Shown here: one piece after another, positions 17,684 through 25,756 of the stretch
Layout: the number at the start of each line of letters is the position of its first letter
Position numbering within the stretch: position 1 is the stretch's first letter
From: Gluconobacter cerinus
GTDB taxonomy: Bacteria > Pseudomonadota > Alphaproteobacteria > Acetobacterales > Acetobacteraceae
NCBI RefSeq assembly: GCF_002723935.1
Contig: NZ_BEWM01000002.1
Coordinates: forward strand, 124,001 to 188,000
Length of the DNA: 64,000 nucleotides
Reading direction: 5' to 3'
Notes under the pieces: model-generated
The model's input: the letters and a program-made list of their open reading frames with translations, nothing else
What the model was told of the DNA's origin: nothing
Database searches by the model: none
Translations under genes and position numbers: made by a program

Positions 17684-18318
17684 CCACCCTGACGACGGGG
17701 CTGCCCGCGCAGAAGCTGTGCAGTTTCGAACAACGGAAGACCCACAACAGCAGAATAGCTGCCGCCAATCTGCCGGATATGAGCTGCGGCAGCCCCTTGG
17801 ATGGCGTAGCCGCCAGCCTTGCCCTGCCAGTCTCCGTTGGCGATCAGTGCGTCGATCTGGCTGTCAGTCAGCCGGTGGAACGTGACGGCCGTTTCCACAA
17901 GGCGCTCATTGGCCACACCGTCTGGCCAGGCAGAGGTGGGACGCAGAGCCACTGCGGTCAGCACTTTGTGGTTTCGGCCTGAAAGCAGCCGCAGACACGC
18001 GCGCGCAGTCTGTTCATCCTCCGCCTTGGGGAGAATGCGTCGTCCAACTGCAACGACAGTATCCGCACCGATCACCAGAGCTGCATCCTGACGCTGTGCG
18101 GCTGCATGGTCAGCTTTCGCTCGGGCAAGACGCTGGACCAGCGCGCGGGGAAGTTCACCGGGGCGCGGTTCCTCATCCACATCTGTGCCGATGACGTCAT
18201 CAGGCACGATCCCAATCTGCTTCAGAAGAGCCAGACGTCGGGGAGAGGCAGACGCCAGAACGAGCGCCGGGCGATCTGTCATGCCGTTTTCAGGCACGGG
18301 AGACTGGGAAAGGGGCAT
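17671..18318 (-). CDS. Maf family nucleotide pyrophosphatase
   Basis: A 215-residue Maf/HAM1-superfamily protein. The N-terminal signature LASASPRRLALLKQIGI (about 20-36) and the middle motif GADTVVAVG (about 102-110) are typical; members hydrolyse dTTP, UTP or modified nucleotides. It sits 13 bp after infA and overlaps the RNase E/G-like gene. Which subfamily (YhdE- or YceF-like) cannot be settled by eye. Confidence 0.9.
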   Translation of the reverse strand: MPLSQSPVPENGMTDRPALVLASASPRRLALLKQIGIVPDDVIGTDVDEEPRPGELPRALVQRLARAKADHAAAQRQDAALVIGADTVVAVGRRILPKAEDEQTARACLRLLSGRNHKVLTAVALRPTSAWPDGVANERLVETAVTFHRLTDSQIDALIANGDWQGKAGGYAIQGAAAAHIRQIGGSYSAVVGLPLFETAQLLRGQPRRQGGWIA

Positions 18319-18331
18319 ACGCCGCAGTCTC

Positions 18332-18550
18332 TTACTTGAAGCGGAACGTGATCCGGCCCTTGGACAGGTCGTATGGGGTCATTTCAACGTTTACGCGGTC
18401 ACCAGCGAGAACGCGGATACGGTTCTTGCGCATCTTGCCGCTCGTATGGGCGAGAATGGTGTGCTCGTTGTCGAGCGTGACACGGAACATGGCGTTGGGC
18501 AGCAGTTCCATGACGGTGCCGGTGAACTCGATAAGGTCTTCTTTGGACAT
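18332..18550 (-). CDS. infA: Translation initiation factor IF-1
   Basis: A 72-residue S1-fold protein nearly identical in layout to bacterial IF-1: [20 protein letters not shown] at the start and GRITFRFK at the end. It binds the ribosomal A site with IF-2 and IF-3. First gene of the infA-maf-rng-yacG operon. Upstream, TTGACC near 18650 with a weak CACATAG about 18 bp later could be its promoter. Confidence 0.97.
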   Translation of the reverse strand: MSKEDLIEFTGTVMELLPNAMFRVTLDNEHTILAHTSGKMRKNRIRVLAGDRVNVEMTPYDLSKGRITFRFK

Positions 18551-18811
18551 GGGAATCCTTGCTTCAGGGACAGGGTAAAGGTCTGCGGATGGCAGTGGCC
18601 CCGATCGGAGCCTGAAAATCCAGTTCCGCTATGTGCGGACTGTCCGGCAAAAGGTCAAGCTTAACGCGGTTTTTCTGATGTTTTTGGCCGAAGACATACC
18701 GATTGTCCATGGCACCGGGTATGAAAATGGCAGAAATGGGCTGGTGCCTCGGTAATATGAAACAAAAGCGGGACGGCTTCTGACAGCTCTGCCCCGCAGG
18801 CGAGGACGTTC

Positions 18812-20401
18812 GTGGCGAAAAGGTATGAATGGGTGCGAGTGGTGCCTTCGATTGTCTGGGCTTTGGTCCTTGCCGTGCTCATGGGGCTGGGTGTGGGCGT
18901 GCACCTTGTCCCGCTGGACAGTCTAAGCCGTTTTCCAGTTTTCCAGGACGGAATCCAGGCCGTCGCTGGGCAGCGGTATTTCCTGGGCGATGCGTGGCAG
19001 TGGCCTTTGCTGGACACACACTCGCTTCTGGCCCCTCAGGGTGCCAGCGTAGCAATGACAGACAGTACACCGTTACTGTTGTTGCTGTTCAAACCGTTCG
19101 TGGCTCTGCTTCCTGCCGGATTTGTACCTTACAGGCTCTGGCTGGTGTTCTGTTTCCTTATGCAGCCGGTCTCTATGGTTCTGGCACTATCCGCTGCGGG
19201 TGAACGGCGTTTTACGGCGTTGATGTCCGGAGCAATCCTGGCTCTCTGCATGCCATTTTTTCTGGGACGTATCATTCATCTCAGTCTGATGGGGCAATTC
19301 CTTCTTTTGTTGGCATTTGCGTTTTATTTCTCCCTTGTGCGGGGGAAGAAGTGGGCTTTAGGGCTGACGCCGATCTTTCTTGTGATCTGCCTGCTCATTC
19401 ATCCGATCCTGATGCTGTTGGCCTCTGGGACCATTGCGGCAGTAGCTCTGACGCTTCTGTGTCGGAGGGCTAAGGCGTGGCGTGAGGTAGCCTGTTCATG
19501 CGGGGCTGGAATTGCATTGGTCCTGATCGTCAGCGAGGTGCTGGGATATTTCCGGTATGCTCAAGGCGCTGGCGGGTATGGCCTGTTCTCCATGAACCTG
19601 CTGTCACCCTTCTGGCCCATGCATTCTGATCTGCTGGCGTTTATTCCTGCGCTGCATTACGGCATGGAGACCCAGTCTTTTGAGGGCTATTCCTATCTCG
19701 GTGCAGGGCTTCTTTTGCTTTTGCTCTGTGATGTGGTCTTTTGCAGGCGCGAACTTCTGAGCGTGATGTGGCGGCATGCCGGACTGTCGATTTTCCTTGG
19801 AATTATGGCGCTCTACGCTGTTTCCAACACGGGATATGCAGGGCCATACCAGCTTTGGCATATAGCCCTGTCGCCCCCTTTGGCAGACGTTTTTCGAGCG
19901 AGTGGACGATGCTTCTGGCCTGTAGGATATGGTCTGCTGATCGCGGCAATCCGTTTATCCCGCTTTATACCGAGAAGGGTGGGAGGCAGCCTGCTGATTA
20001 TCTGTGCCTTGCTGCAATTCCTGGACACCCGTTCGTTACGCGCGCAGGCACATGACCTGTGGAAGGCCGATTTTCCTGTTACGGGCGTTACCAGGTCTTT
20101 GACAGGTTTGATTGGGGACGCGCAGCAGGTAGCGCTCTACCCGGTTGCAGGCTGTGGATTGGATCTCTACGGCCCGGATGCCGATCGGATTATGACTGTT
20201 TTTCGGCTCTCTGCCGAACAAAACCGGCCGATCAATACGTTCTACCTGTCCCGCCCGCCCAAAGATTTTGCATGTGGCAGAGAAAAGCCCCAAGCCGACC
20301 AGGCGGAGGGAACGCTCGAAATTTATGTGGGCGGATTGCAGCCTGCTGCCAATCGGCACTGTCAGGATTTAGACGGCCTTAAGATTTGCCCGCCCTCGTA
20401 A
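18812..20401 (+). CDS. Polytopic membrane protein, DUF6311-like (putative GT-C fold)
   Basis: A 529-residue protein with about ten or more hydrophobic segments, from residue 12 on. An acidic loop after the first segment and the FRASGRCFWPVGYG segment near residue 365 resemble DUF6311 proteins, which look like GT-C glycosyltransferases that use lipid-linked sugars; this is from memory and not certain. The C-terminal about 130 residues are soluble, presumably periplasmic. It stands alone, divergent from infA (about 260 bp, no other gene seen) and convergent with hisD. Its stop codon lies inside the loop of a bidirectional terminator. Confidence 0.6.
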   Translation: MAKRYEWVRVVPSIVWALVLAVLMGLGVGVHLVPLDSLSRFPVFQDGIQAVAGQRYFLGDAWQWPLLDTHSLLAPQGASVAMTDSTPLLLLLFKPFVALLPAGFVPYRLWLVFCFLMQPVSMVLALSAAGERRFTALMSGAILALCMPFFLGRIIHLSLMGQFLLLLAFAFYFSLVRGKKWALGLTPIFLVICLLIHPILMLLASGTIAAVALTLLCRRAKAWREVACSCGAGIALVLIVSEVLGYFRYAQGAGGYGLFSMNLLSPFWPMHSDLLAFIPALHYGMETQSFEGYSYLGAGLLLLLLCDVVFCRRELLSVMWRHAGLSIFLGIMALYAVSNTGYAGPYQLWHIALSPPLADVFRASGRCFWPVGYGLLIAAIRLSRFIPRRVGGSLLIICALLQFLDTRSLRAQAHDLWKADFPVTGVTRSLTGLIGDAQQVALYPVAGCGLDLYGPDADRIMTVFRLSAEQNRPINTFYLSRPPKDFACGREKPQADQAEGTLEIYVGGLQPAANRHCQDLDGLKICPPS

Positions 20402-20409
20402 GGGCGGGC
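20388..20409. terminator. Bidirectional hairpin between the DUF6311-like gene and hisD
   Basis: GCCCGCCCT (20388-20396) and AGGGCGGGC (20401-20409) form a 9-bp perfect stem with a CGTA loop. The TAA stop (20399-20401) of the plus-strand gene falls in the loop. The T-tract (TTTTTG) on the plus strand is about 10 bases off, so efficiency is uncertain. Confidence 0.6.
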
Positions 20410-20415
20410 GAACAC

Positions 20416-21714
20416 TTAGTTTTTGATCTGGCCCAGACGTAGCGAAAGACTCAGAGCATGAGCATCCAGCCCTTCCGCCTGTGCGAGAGCAACACCAGCG
20501 GGGCCGATCTTTTCAAGTCCGGCTTCATCCGCCTCGATGGTCGTTGTGCGTTTGATGAAGTCGAACACAGAAAGCCCTGATGCGAAACGGGCCGTGCGGC
20601 TTGTGGGCAGAACGTGGTTGGGGCCGCCAACGTAATCGCCTACCGCTTCCGGGCAGTAGCGGCCCATGAAAATGGCCCCCGCATGGCGGACTTTTGCACT
20701 GAAGGCACGCGGTTCGTCGAGCAGCACTTCAAGATGTTCAGGAGCAAGCTGGTTCACAATCCGGGCGGCTTCATCCAGATCCCGAACGATAATGACTGCA
20801 CCATGGTCTTCCCAGCTTTTGGCCGCGATAGCGGTACGGGGAAGGGTTTCCAGTTCTGTCTGGACAGCCGCTGTTACTGCATCTGCAAACGCGGCATCCG
20901 AGGTGATGAGAATGGCCTGTGCCTGTTCATCATGTTCAGCCTGCGCCAGTAGATCGACTGCTGCCAGACGGGGATCATTATTCCCATCTGCCACAACGAC
21001 AACTTCCGAAGGCCCGGCGATGCTGTCGATGCCAACATGACCAAAGACCTGGCGCTTGGCCTCCGCCACGAACGCATTGCCGGGGCCGACGATCCGGTCC
21101 ACCGGAGCAATCAGTTCTGTTCCATACGCCATGGCGCCCACAGCCTGTGCGCCGCCGATCCGGTAAATTTCTTCCACGCCGCAGAGACGGGCCGCTGCCA
21201 GAACAAGTGGGTTCAGCACACCGTCAGGAGATGGAACACACATGGCCACGCGCTGCACTCCGGCGACGCGCGCGGGAAGGGCATTCATCAGAACCGAGGA
21301 GGGATAAGCGGCTTTTCCGCCGGGCACATAAAGACCCACGGCATCCAGAGCCGTCCAGCGCATGCCAAGCCGGATTCCTTCGTTGTCCGTGAAATCCAGA
21401 TCCTTCGGCATCTGTGCAGCATGGAAGGCTTCAATGCGCCGGGCAGCGGTTTTGAGAGCATCCATCAGGTCTGACGGGACAAGATCTGCCTGCGTGGCAA
21501 TTTCTTCCGCGCTGATGCGTAGGTTTTCAGCAGGCAGAGTCAGGCGGTCAAAGCGGGCTGTATAGTCACAGAGCGCCTCATCTCCACGCTGACGAACATC
21601 AGCCAGGATGGCCCGGACAGGCTCCGCAACGCTGCGTTCTTCGCTGCTGCGATCTGCCAGAAGGTTCGCAAGATCCTGTTCAAAACTGGCGCTCAGGGTG
21701 TCGAGACGTTTCAT
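20416..21714 (-). CDS. hisD: Histidinol dehydrogenase
   Basis: A 432-residue enzyme that oxidises L-histidinol to L-histidine in two NAD+-dependent steps, the last steps of histidine synthesis. Family landmarks are clear: WTALDAVGLYVPGGKAAYPS, RIVGPGNAFVAEAKR, AGPSEVVVVAD and the C-terminal LPTSRTARFASGLSV. Length is as usual. The ATG overlaps the hisG stop by four bases (ATGA), so hisGD is translationally coupled. Confidence 0.97.
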   Translation of the reverse strand: MKRLDTLSASFEQDLANLLADRSSEERSVAEPVRAILADVRQRGDEALCDYTARFDRLTLPAENLRISAEEIATQADLVPSDLMDALKTAARRIEAFHAAQMPKDLDFTDNEGIRLGMRWTALDAVGLYVPGGKAAYPSSVLMNALPARVAGVQRVAMCVPSPDGVLNPLVLAAARLCGVEEIYRIGGAQAVGAMAYGTELIAPVDRIVGPGNAFVAEAKRQVFGHVGIDSIAGPSEVVVVADGNNDPRLAAVDLLAQAEHDEQAQAILITSDAAFADAVTAAVQTELETLPRTAIAAKSWEDHGAVIIVRDLDEAARIVNQLAPEHLEVLLDEPRAFSAKVRHAGAIFMGRYCPEAVGDYVGGPNHVLPTSRTARFASGLSVFDFIKRTTTIEADEAGLEKIGPAGVALAQAEGLDAHALSLSLRLGQIKN

Positions 21715-22415
21715 TTTGACGCTCCCTCAGTGTTGAGGGCTGCACGGAATCGCTCGATCAATGCGCCAATCTCTTCAGGGCGCGTCTTGAGCGCGACGCG
21801 ATTGACGATCAGGCGGCTTGTGACGTGCGCAATGGTTTCGGTTTCCATAAGGCCGTTGGCGCGGAGAGTGGATCCCGTATCCACCAGATCTACAATCACG
21901 CTCGCCAGATCCAGGGTCGGCGCAAGCTCCATGGCACCATTCAGGTGCACGATTTCTGCATTCACGGCGCGGGACGCAAAGTGACGGCGTGCAATGGTCG
22001 GATACTTCGTGGCGACACGCAGGCGTGACTGAGAGGCTGCCGGATCTTCAGTGACGGTTTTGGGGCGCGCCACGGAAATTCGGCAGCCACCAATCCCGAG
22101 ATCAAGCGGTGCGTAAATGTCCGGATAGTCGAATTCCATCAGGACATCTGCGCCACAGACACCGATATGCGCTCCACCATACGCTACGAAAGTTGCGACG
22201 TCGAAAGAACGGACGCGCACAACATCCAGATTTGGATAAGAGGTGCCAAATCGCAGCCGACGGCTGCTTTCCTGAAGGCAGTCCGCATCGGGTTCGATGC
22301 CTGTTCGTGTCAGAACGGGGGCTAACGCCTTGAGAATCCGCCCTTTTGGAAGGGCAAGGATCAGCGGAGAACCGCTTCGGTCAGAAGTGTCCGTTCCGGT
22401 CTGAGGCGCTGTCAT
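21711..22415 (-). CDS. hisG: ATP phosphoribosyltransferase, short form
   Basis: First enzyme of histidine synthesis, joining ATP and PRPP. From ATG 22415 it has 234 residues, beginning near LILALPKGRILKALAPVL; the PRPP-binding part around DLVDTGSTLRANGL is present. The length matches the short HisG form, which lacks the C-terminal regulatory ACT-like domain and needs the HisZ partner for activity. No hisZ lies in this window. The frame is open 86 codons further up, but that part has no HisG character. Confidence 0.92.
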   Translation of the reverse strand: MTAPQTGTDTSDRSGSPLILALPKGRILKALAPVLTRTGIEPDADCLQESSRRLRFGTSYPNLDVVRVRSFDVATFVAYGGAHIGVCGADVLMEFDYPDIYAPLDLGIGGCRISVARPKTVTEDPAASQSRLRVATKYPTIARRHFASRAVNAEIVHLNGAMELAPTLDLASVIVDLVDTGSTLRANGLMETETIAHVTSRLIVNRVALKTRPEEIGALIERFRAALNTEGASK

Positions 22416-22496
22416 GGGGCGTCTGTCCTTGCTGTCCGCAGCCAATGAAAAGAGAACAGCAGCGCATATCACGAAGCGGCGGTCTTCCAAAATTTC

Positions 22497-22535
22497 TTGA
22501 CAGGGAGGGTGCATATCGGTGCATCTTGTATGCAT
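22497..22535 (+). promoter_or_regulatory. Promoter and TGCAT direct repeats at the GntR gene start
   Basis: A consensus-like -35 (TTGACA, 22497-22502) is followed by three TGCAT units at 22510, 22520 and 22531, spaced 10 and 11 bp (one helical turn). They overlap the ribosome site and start of the GntR-type gene, which suits autoregulation. No strong -10 box is visible. Confidence 0.4.
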
Positions 22536-22974
22536 GTCTGCAAACATAGAGACATTGCTGTTTCCGACCCCCCTTTCTGCTGCAAGTGGCCTGCCCCTGC
22601 GCGCACAGATGCGAGAGCGTATCCTGACAGCGATAGGGTCTGGTCTGCTCTCTCCGGGAGACCAGCTTCCCACGATGCGGGCGTTGTCAGTTCATCTTCG
22701 GGTTGATCTCAACACTGTGCAGCGCGCTTACGCGGAACTGGAACGGCTGGGTGCCATCGAGACATATCGGGCGCGAGGCAGTTTTGTGAGCCAGCATCCT
22801 CCATCGGCCGATATTGATCGAAAGAAGGGAGAGCTCATGGATCTCGCTGCGGCAACAATCGCCCGGAGTCATGCCTTGGGGCTCGATCCAGACGCGCTCC
22901 TCCGCGCCATGCAGCACCTTCTTGAAGCGTCTTCGCCCACAATCGCGCCAGAGACCGGCGCCGGAAAGGCATAG
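22519..22974 (+). CDS. GntR family transcriptional regulator (YtrA-like)
   Basis: A 151-residue regulator. Residues about 25-95 form the GntR winged helix (LRAQMRERILTAIGSGLLSPGDQLPTMR, abbreviated: the GDQLPTMR core and VDLNTVQRAYAELERLG). The C-terminal effector part is very short, as in the YtrA subfamily. I start at GTG 22519 because AGGGAGGG lies nine bases before it; an ATG at 22534 has no ribosome site. It ends two bases before the slipin gene starts, so the two genes form an operon. YtrA-type regulators usually control membrane transport genes; here the partner is an SPFH protein. Confidence 0.85.
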   Translation: MHLVCMSANIETLLFPTPLSAASGLPLRAQMRERILTAIGSGLLSPGDQLPTMRALSVHLRVDLNTVQRAYAELERLGAIETYRARGSFVSQHPPSADIDRKKGELMDLAAATIARSHALGLDPDALLRAMQHLLEASSPTIAPETGAGKA

Positions 22975-22976
22975 TC

Positions 22977-23900
22977 ATGATTTCGTATCCAACACTTCCG
23001 TCGTCCGTGTCGCGGCGCAGCAATGGCCTTCCTGTCAATTCGGTGTCTATTGCACTGGCTCTCGGGTGTATTCTGGCCGGCGGAGGCTTACAGGCTCTGA
23101 CCTTTAACCTCGCCTTCTCGATCATCGGCGTGGTGCTGGGCGTTCTCGTCCTTCTGTCCCTGAAGATGTGCAATTCCTGGCAGCGTGCTCTGGTCTTGCG
23201 CGCCGGTAAAATTCAGGGTTTGCGGGGACCTGGGCTGTTTCTCATCATCCCTTTCGTAGATCAGGTCACCGAAGTGGTTGATCAGCGGATCAGGACAGTT
23301 CCGGTGCATACGCGGCAAACCCTGACGCGTGATACGACGCCGGTGGATGTGGATGCTGTTGTTTTCTGGATGGTTCATGATCCACTCCGCGCCATCACGG
23401 AGCTGGATGACTACGAGGGGTCCGTGTCCATGGTGGCACTGACGACCCTGCGTGAGGTGGTCAGCAGCTCCGACCTTGCCGTGTTGCTGGAGGATCGTCG
23501 CAGAATTGATGACCAGCTTCGGGACCTGATTGAGGTCAAGACACGCGAATGGGGTGTCACGGTGCAGGCTGTTGAAATCCGTGATGTTCAGCTGCCAGAT
23601 AATTTACAGGATGCGATGAGCCGTCAGGCGCAGGCAGAACGGGAACGCGCAGCGCGTGTTACGCTCGCCAGTGCCGAACGTGCTGTTGCTGTGGAACTGG
23701 CGGCTGCAGCCAAAACGTATGAAGCCTCACCGATTGCCCTGCAGATTCTTCAGATCAACCGCGTTTTTGAGATGAACAAAAACCGTGGAACGACCATCCT
23801 GATGCCGACCACCATGGCCGATGCGATGGGGAGTGCGACCGCCTTTGCTGCGGCCGTGCAGGCCGCAACACAAACGGATTCTGAAGCACCATCAGTCTGA
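22977..23900 (+). CDS. Slipin / SPFH (band 7) domain membrane protein
   Basis: A 307-residue stomatin-like protein: two N-terminal hydrophobic segments (about 20-65), then an SPFH domain (about 66-240) with GLRGPGLFLIIPFVDQV and VRTVPV-type repeats, an Ala/Glu-rich helix (RQAQAERERAARVTLASAE) and a short tail. Slipins scaffold membrane microdomains. In many genomes they pair with an NfeD-like protein, but none is visible here. Co-transcribed with the GntR-type gene; convergent with the LysR-type gene one base away. Confidence 0.9.
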   Translation: MISYPTLPSSVSRRSNGLPVNSVSIALALGCILAGGGLQALTFNLAFSIIGVVLGVLVLLSLKMCNSWQRALVLRAGKIQGLRGPGLFLIIPFVDQVTEVVDQRIRTVPVHTRQTLTRDTTPVDVDAVVFWMVHDPLRAITELDDYEGSVSMVALTTLREVVSSSDLAVLLEDRRRIDDQLRDLIEVKTREWGVTVQAVEIRDVQLPDNLQDAMSRQAQAERERAARVTLASAERAVAVELAAAAKTYEASPIALQILQINRVFEMNKNRGTTILMPTTMADAMGSATAFAAAVQAATQTDSEAPSV

Positions 23901-23901
23901 A

Positions 23902-24804
23902 TCACGTCAGAACGTGGCTTTTGATGAGAGGCTCCAGCCAGTCCACGAATGTTGTCACACGATCGCCAGCGGAGTGCCTGTGTGGATATAGAATGGTCAT
24001 GGGCAGAGCCTCTGCGCACCATTCAGGCATAACGCTGACGAGCTCTCCAGCCTGGATGTGCTGCTGCACGTCGTAGGCCGGAATCTGGATCAGACCCAGC
24101 CCGGCCAGGCAGCAGGCAATGAGGGCTTCAGCGTTATCCACCGTCACACGACTGGGCGGCGAAGCGGTTTTGGTCTCTCCATCCTCCTGCCATTCCCAGT
24201 CTTCCGGTCGGCCAGTGACGGGGGATGCATATCGCACCACGTAATGATCGTTCAGGGCATCTGGGTGGGCAGGGCAGCCAAACTGGTCAAGGTAGGCCGC
24301 ACTCGCGACGTTGATCAGATTGAGTTCTCCGATCCTGCGACTGATGAGACCGGAATCCTGCAACGGCCCTACACGCAGAACGCAATCCGCTCTGTCTTCC
24401 ACCAGATTGATGGCTCTGTCCGTGACGCCAAGATCGACGGACAAACCAGGGTGACGGGATAAAAAATCGGGTAAAGCCGGGGCAACAATGAGACGCCCGA
24501 TTCTGCCCGGCATGTTGACCCTTACAATACCACTGAGGCCGTCACGGTCTTTCCGGAACAGCGTTTCAATGTCCTCCACCTCTCCGATGACGCGCAGGCA
24601 CCGCTTGTAAAAAGCCAGTCCGTCCTGAGTGGGAGAGACCGCGCGCGTGGTTCTGGCGAGCAAGCGTGTTCCTGCGCGCGTTTCCAGATCACGAATGGCT
24701 GTGGAGATGGTCGAACGTGGCATGTTCAGCATGTCAGCCGTGCGTGTGAAACTGGAGGTTTCAACGACTCTGGTGAAAATGCGGAAGAGGTCGATCCGGT
24801 CCAA
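23902..24804 (-). CDS. LysR family transcriptional regulator
   Basis: A 300-residue LysR regulator with N-terminal winged helix (IDLFRIFTRVVETSSFTRTA, MPRSTISTAIRDLE) and a C-terminal co-inducer domain. I chose TTG 24804: GGAG lies seven bases before it and the protein then starts as LysR proteins do. An open frame up to 24912 exists but would nearly reach the divergent SDR gene. The divergent layout suggests it controls that gene. Confidence 0.85.
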   Translation of the reverse strand: MDRIDLFRIFTRVVETSSFTRTADMLNMPRSTISTAIRDLETRAGTRLLARTTRAVSPTQDGLAFYKRCLRVIGEVEDIETLFRKDRDGLSGIVRVNMPGRIGRLIVAPALPDFLSRHPGLSVDLGVTDRAINLVEDRADCVLRVGPLQDSGLISRRIGELNLINVASAAYLDQFGCPAHPDALNDHYVVRYASPVTGRPEDWEWQEDGETKTASPPSRVTVDNAEALIACCLAGLGLIQIPAYDVQQHIQAGELVSVMPEWCAEALPMTILYPHRHSAGDRVTTFVDWLEPLIKSHVLT

Positions 24805-24935
24805 AAAAATCTCCGTAGAGCAGGGCCCCGAGTTTGTTCGTGATTCCTGACAGGTGTCGTCAGGAATACAGCCTTTGTTGTGTTCCGTCAGACGGTAGCC
24901 TGCGCGTTCCATTTCAAAAAGGCGGAGACCGGATC

Positions 24936-25709
24936 ATGCCAGATCACAGTATCAAAGGAAAAACGGTTCTTATTGCTGGGGGCGCCAAGAACCTTGGCGG
25001 CCTGATCGCTCGGGATCTTGCGGCTCATGGGGCTCGCGCCATCGCCATTCACTACAACAGTGCAGCGACAAAACCCGCTGCGGACGAAACGGTCGCGGCT
25101 CTCAAAGCTCAGGGCGTGGAGGTCGTCGCCTTTCAGCAGGACCTGAGAACCGCGGGTGGGAACACCAAGCTGTTTGCTGACACTGTGGCTGCGATTGGTC
25201 GGCCGGATATTGCGATCAATACGGTTGGCAAGGTGCTCAAGAAGCCGATGGCGGAGACGTCTGAGCAGGAGTTCGACGAGATGTTCGACGTGAACACGAA
25301 GTCGGCTTTTTTCTTCATCAAAGAATCCGGAGAACATCTCAACGACAACGGCAAGATTCTGACGCTCGTTACGTCACTTCTGGGAGCTTACACGCCATTC
25401 TACGCCACCTATGCAGGAAGCAAGGCGGCCGTCGAGCATTTCACACGGGCTGCTTCCAAAGAGTACGGCGCACGGGGCATTTCCGTGAATGCGATTGGTC
25501 CCGGGCCAATGGATACGCCCTTCTTCTATGGGCAGGAAGGTGCGGATGCCGTCGCATATCACAAGACGGCGGCTGCCCTGTCCGCTCTAAGCAAGACCGG
25601 CCTGACCGATATTGAGGATGTTGTCCCCTTTGTCCGGACGCTCGTGTCTGATGGCTGGTGGATGACGGGTCAGACCATTCTTGTGAATGGTGGATACACG
25701 ACGAAGTAA
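24936..25709 (+). CDS. SDR family oxidoreductase
   Basis: A 257-residue NAD(P)-dependent short-chain dehydrogenase. The nucleotide-binding loop reads GGAKNLGG (variant of TGxxxGIG), and the catalytic YxxxK is in YAGSKAAVEHF with an upstream Ser in VTSLLG. The end (GQTILVNGGYTTK) is typical. HYNS after the second beta strand suggests NADP. Start at ATG 24936 follows GGAG. Divergent from the LysR gene across 131 bp. Substrate unknown; acetic acid bacteria have many polyol and sugar SDRs. Confidence 0.9.
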   Translation: MPDHSIKGKTVLIAGGAKNLGGLIARDLAAHGARAIAIHYNSAATKPAADETVAALKAQGVEVVAFQQDLRTAGGNTKLFADTVAAIGRPDIAINTVGKVLKKPMAETSEQEFDEMFDVNTKSAFFFIKESGEHLNDNGKILTLVTSLLGAYTPFYATYAGSKAAVEHFTRAASKEYGARGISVNAIGPGPMDTPFFYGQEGADAVAYHKTAAALSALSKTGLTDIEDVVPFVRTLVSDGWWMTGQTILVNGGYTTK

Positions 25710-25714
25710 GAAGA

Positions 25715-25749
25715 AAGGGCTGCCAGGGGTTTTCTCCCCGGCAGCCCTT
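25715..25749. terminator. Bidirectional terminator between SDR and TonB-dependent receptor genes
   Basis: AAGGGCTGCC (25715-25724) and GGCAGCCCTT (25740-25749) form a 10-bp perfect stem, with an inner GGGG/CCCC stem. It sits exactly between two converging stop codons. Confidence 0.85.
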
Positions 25750-25756
25750 CGCAGGC

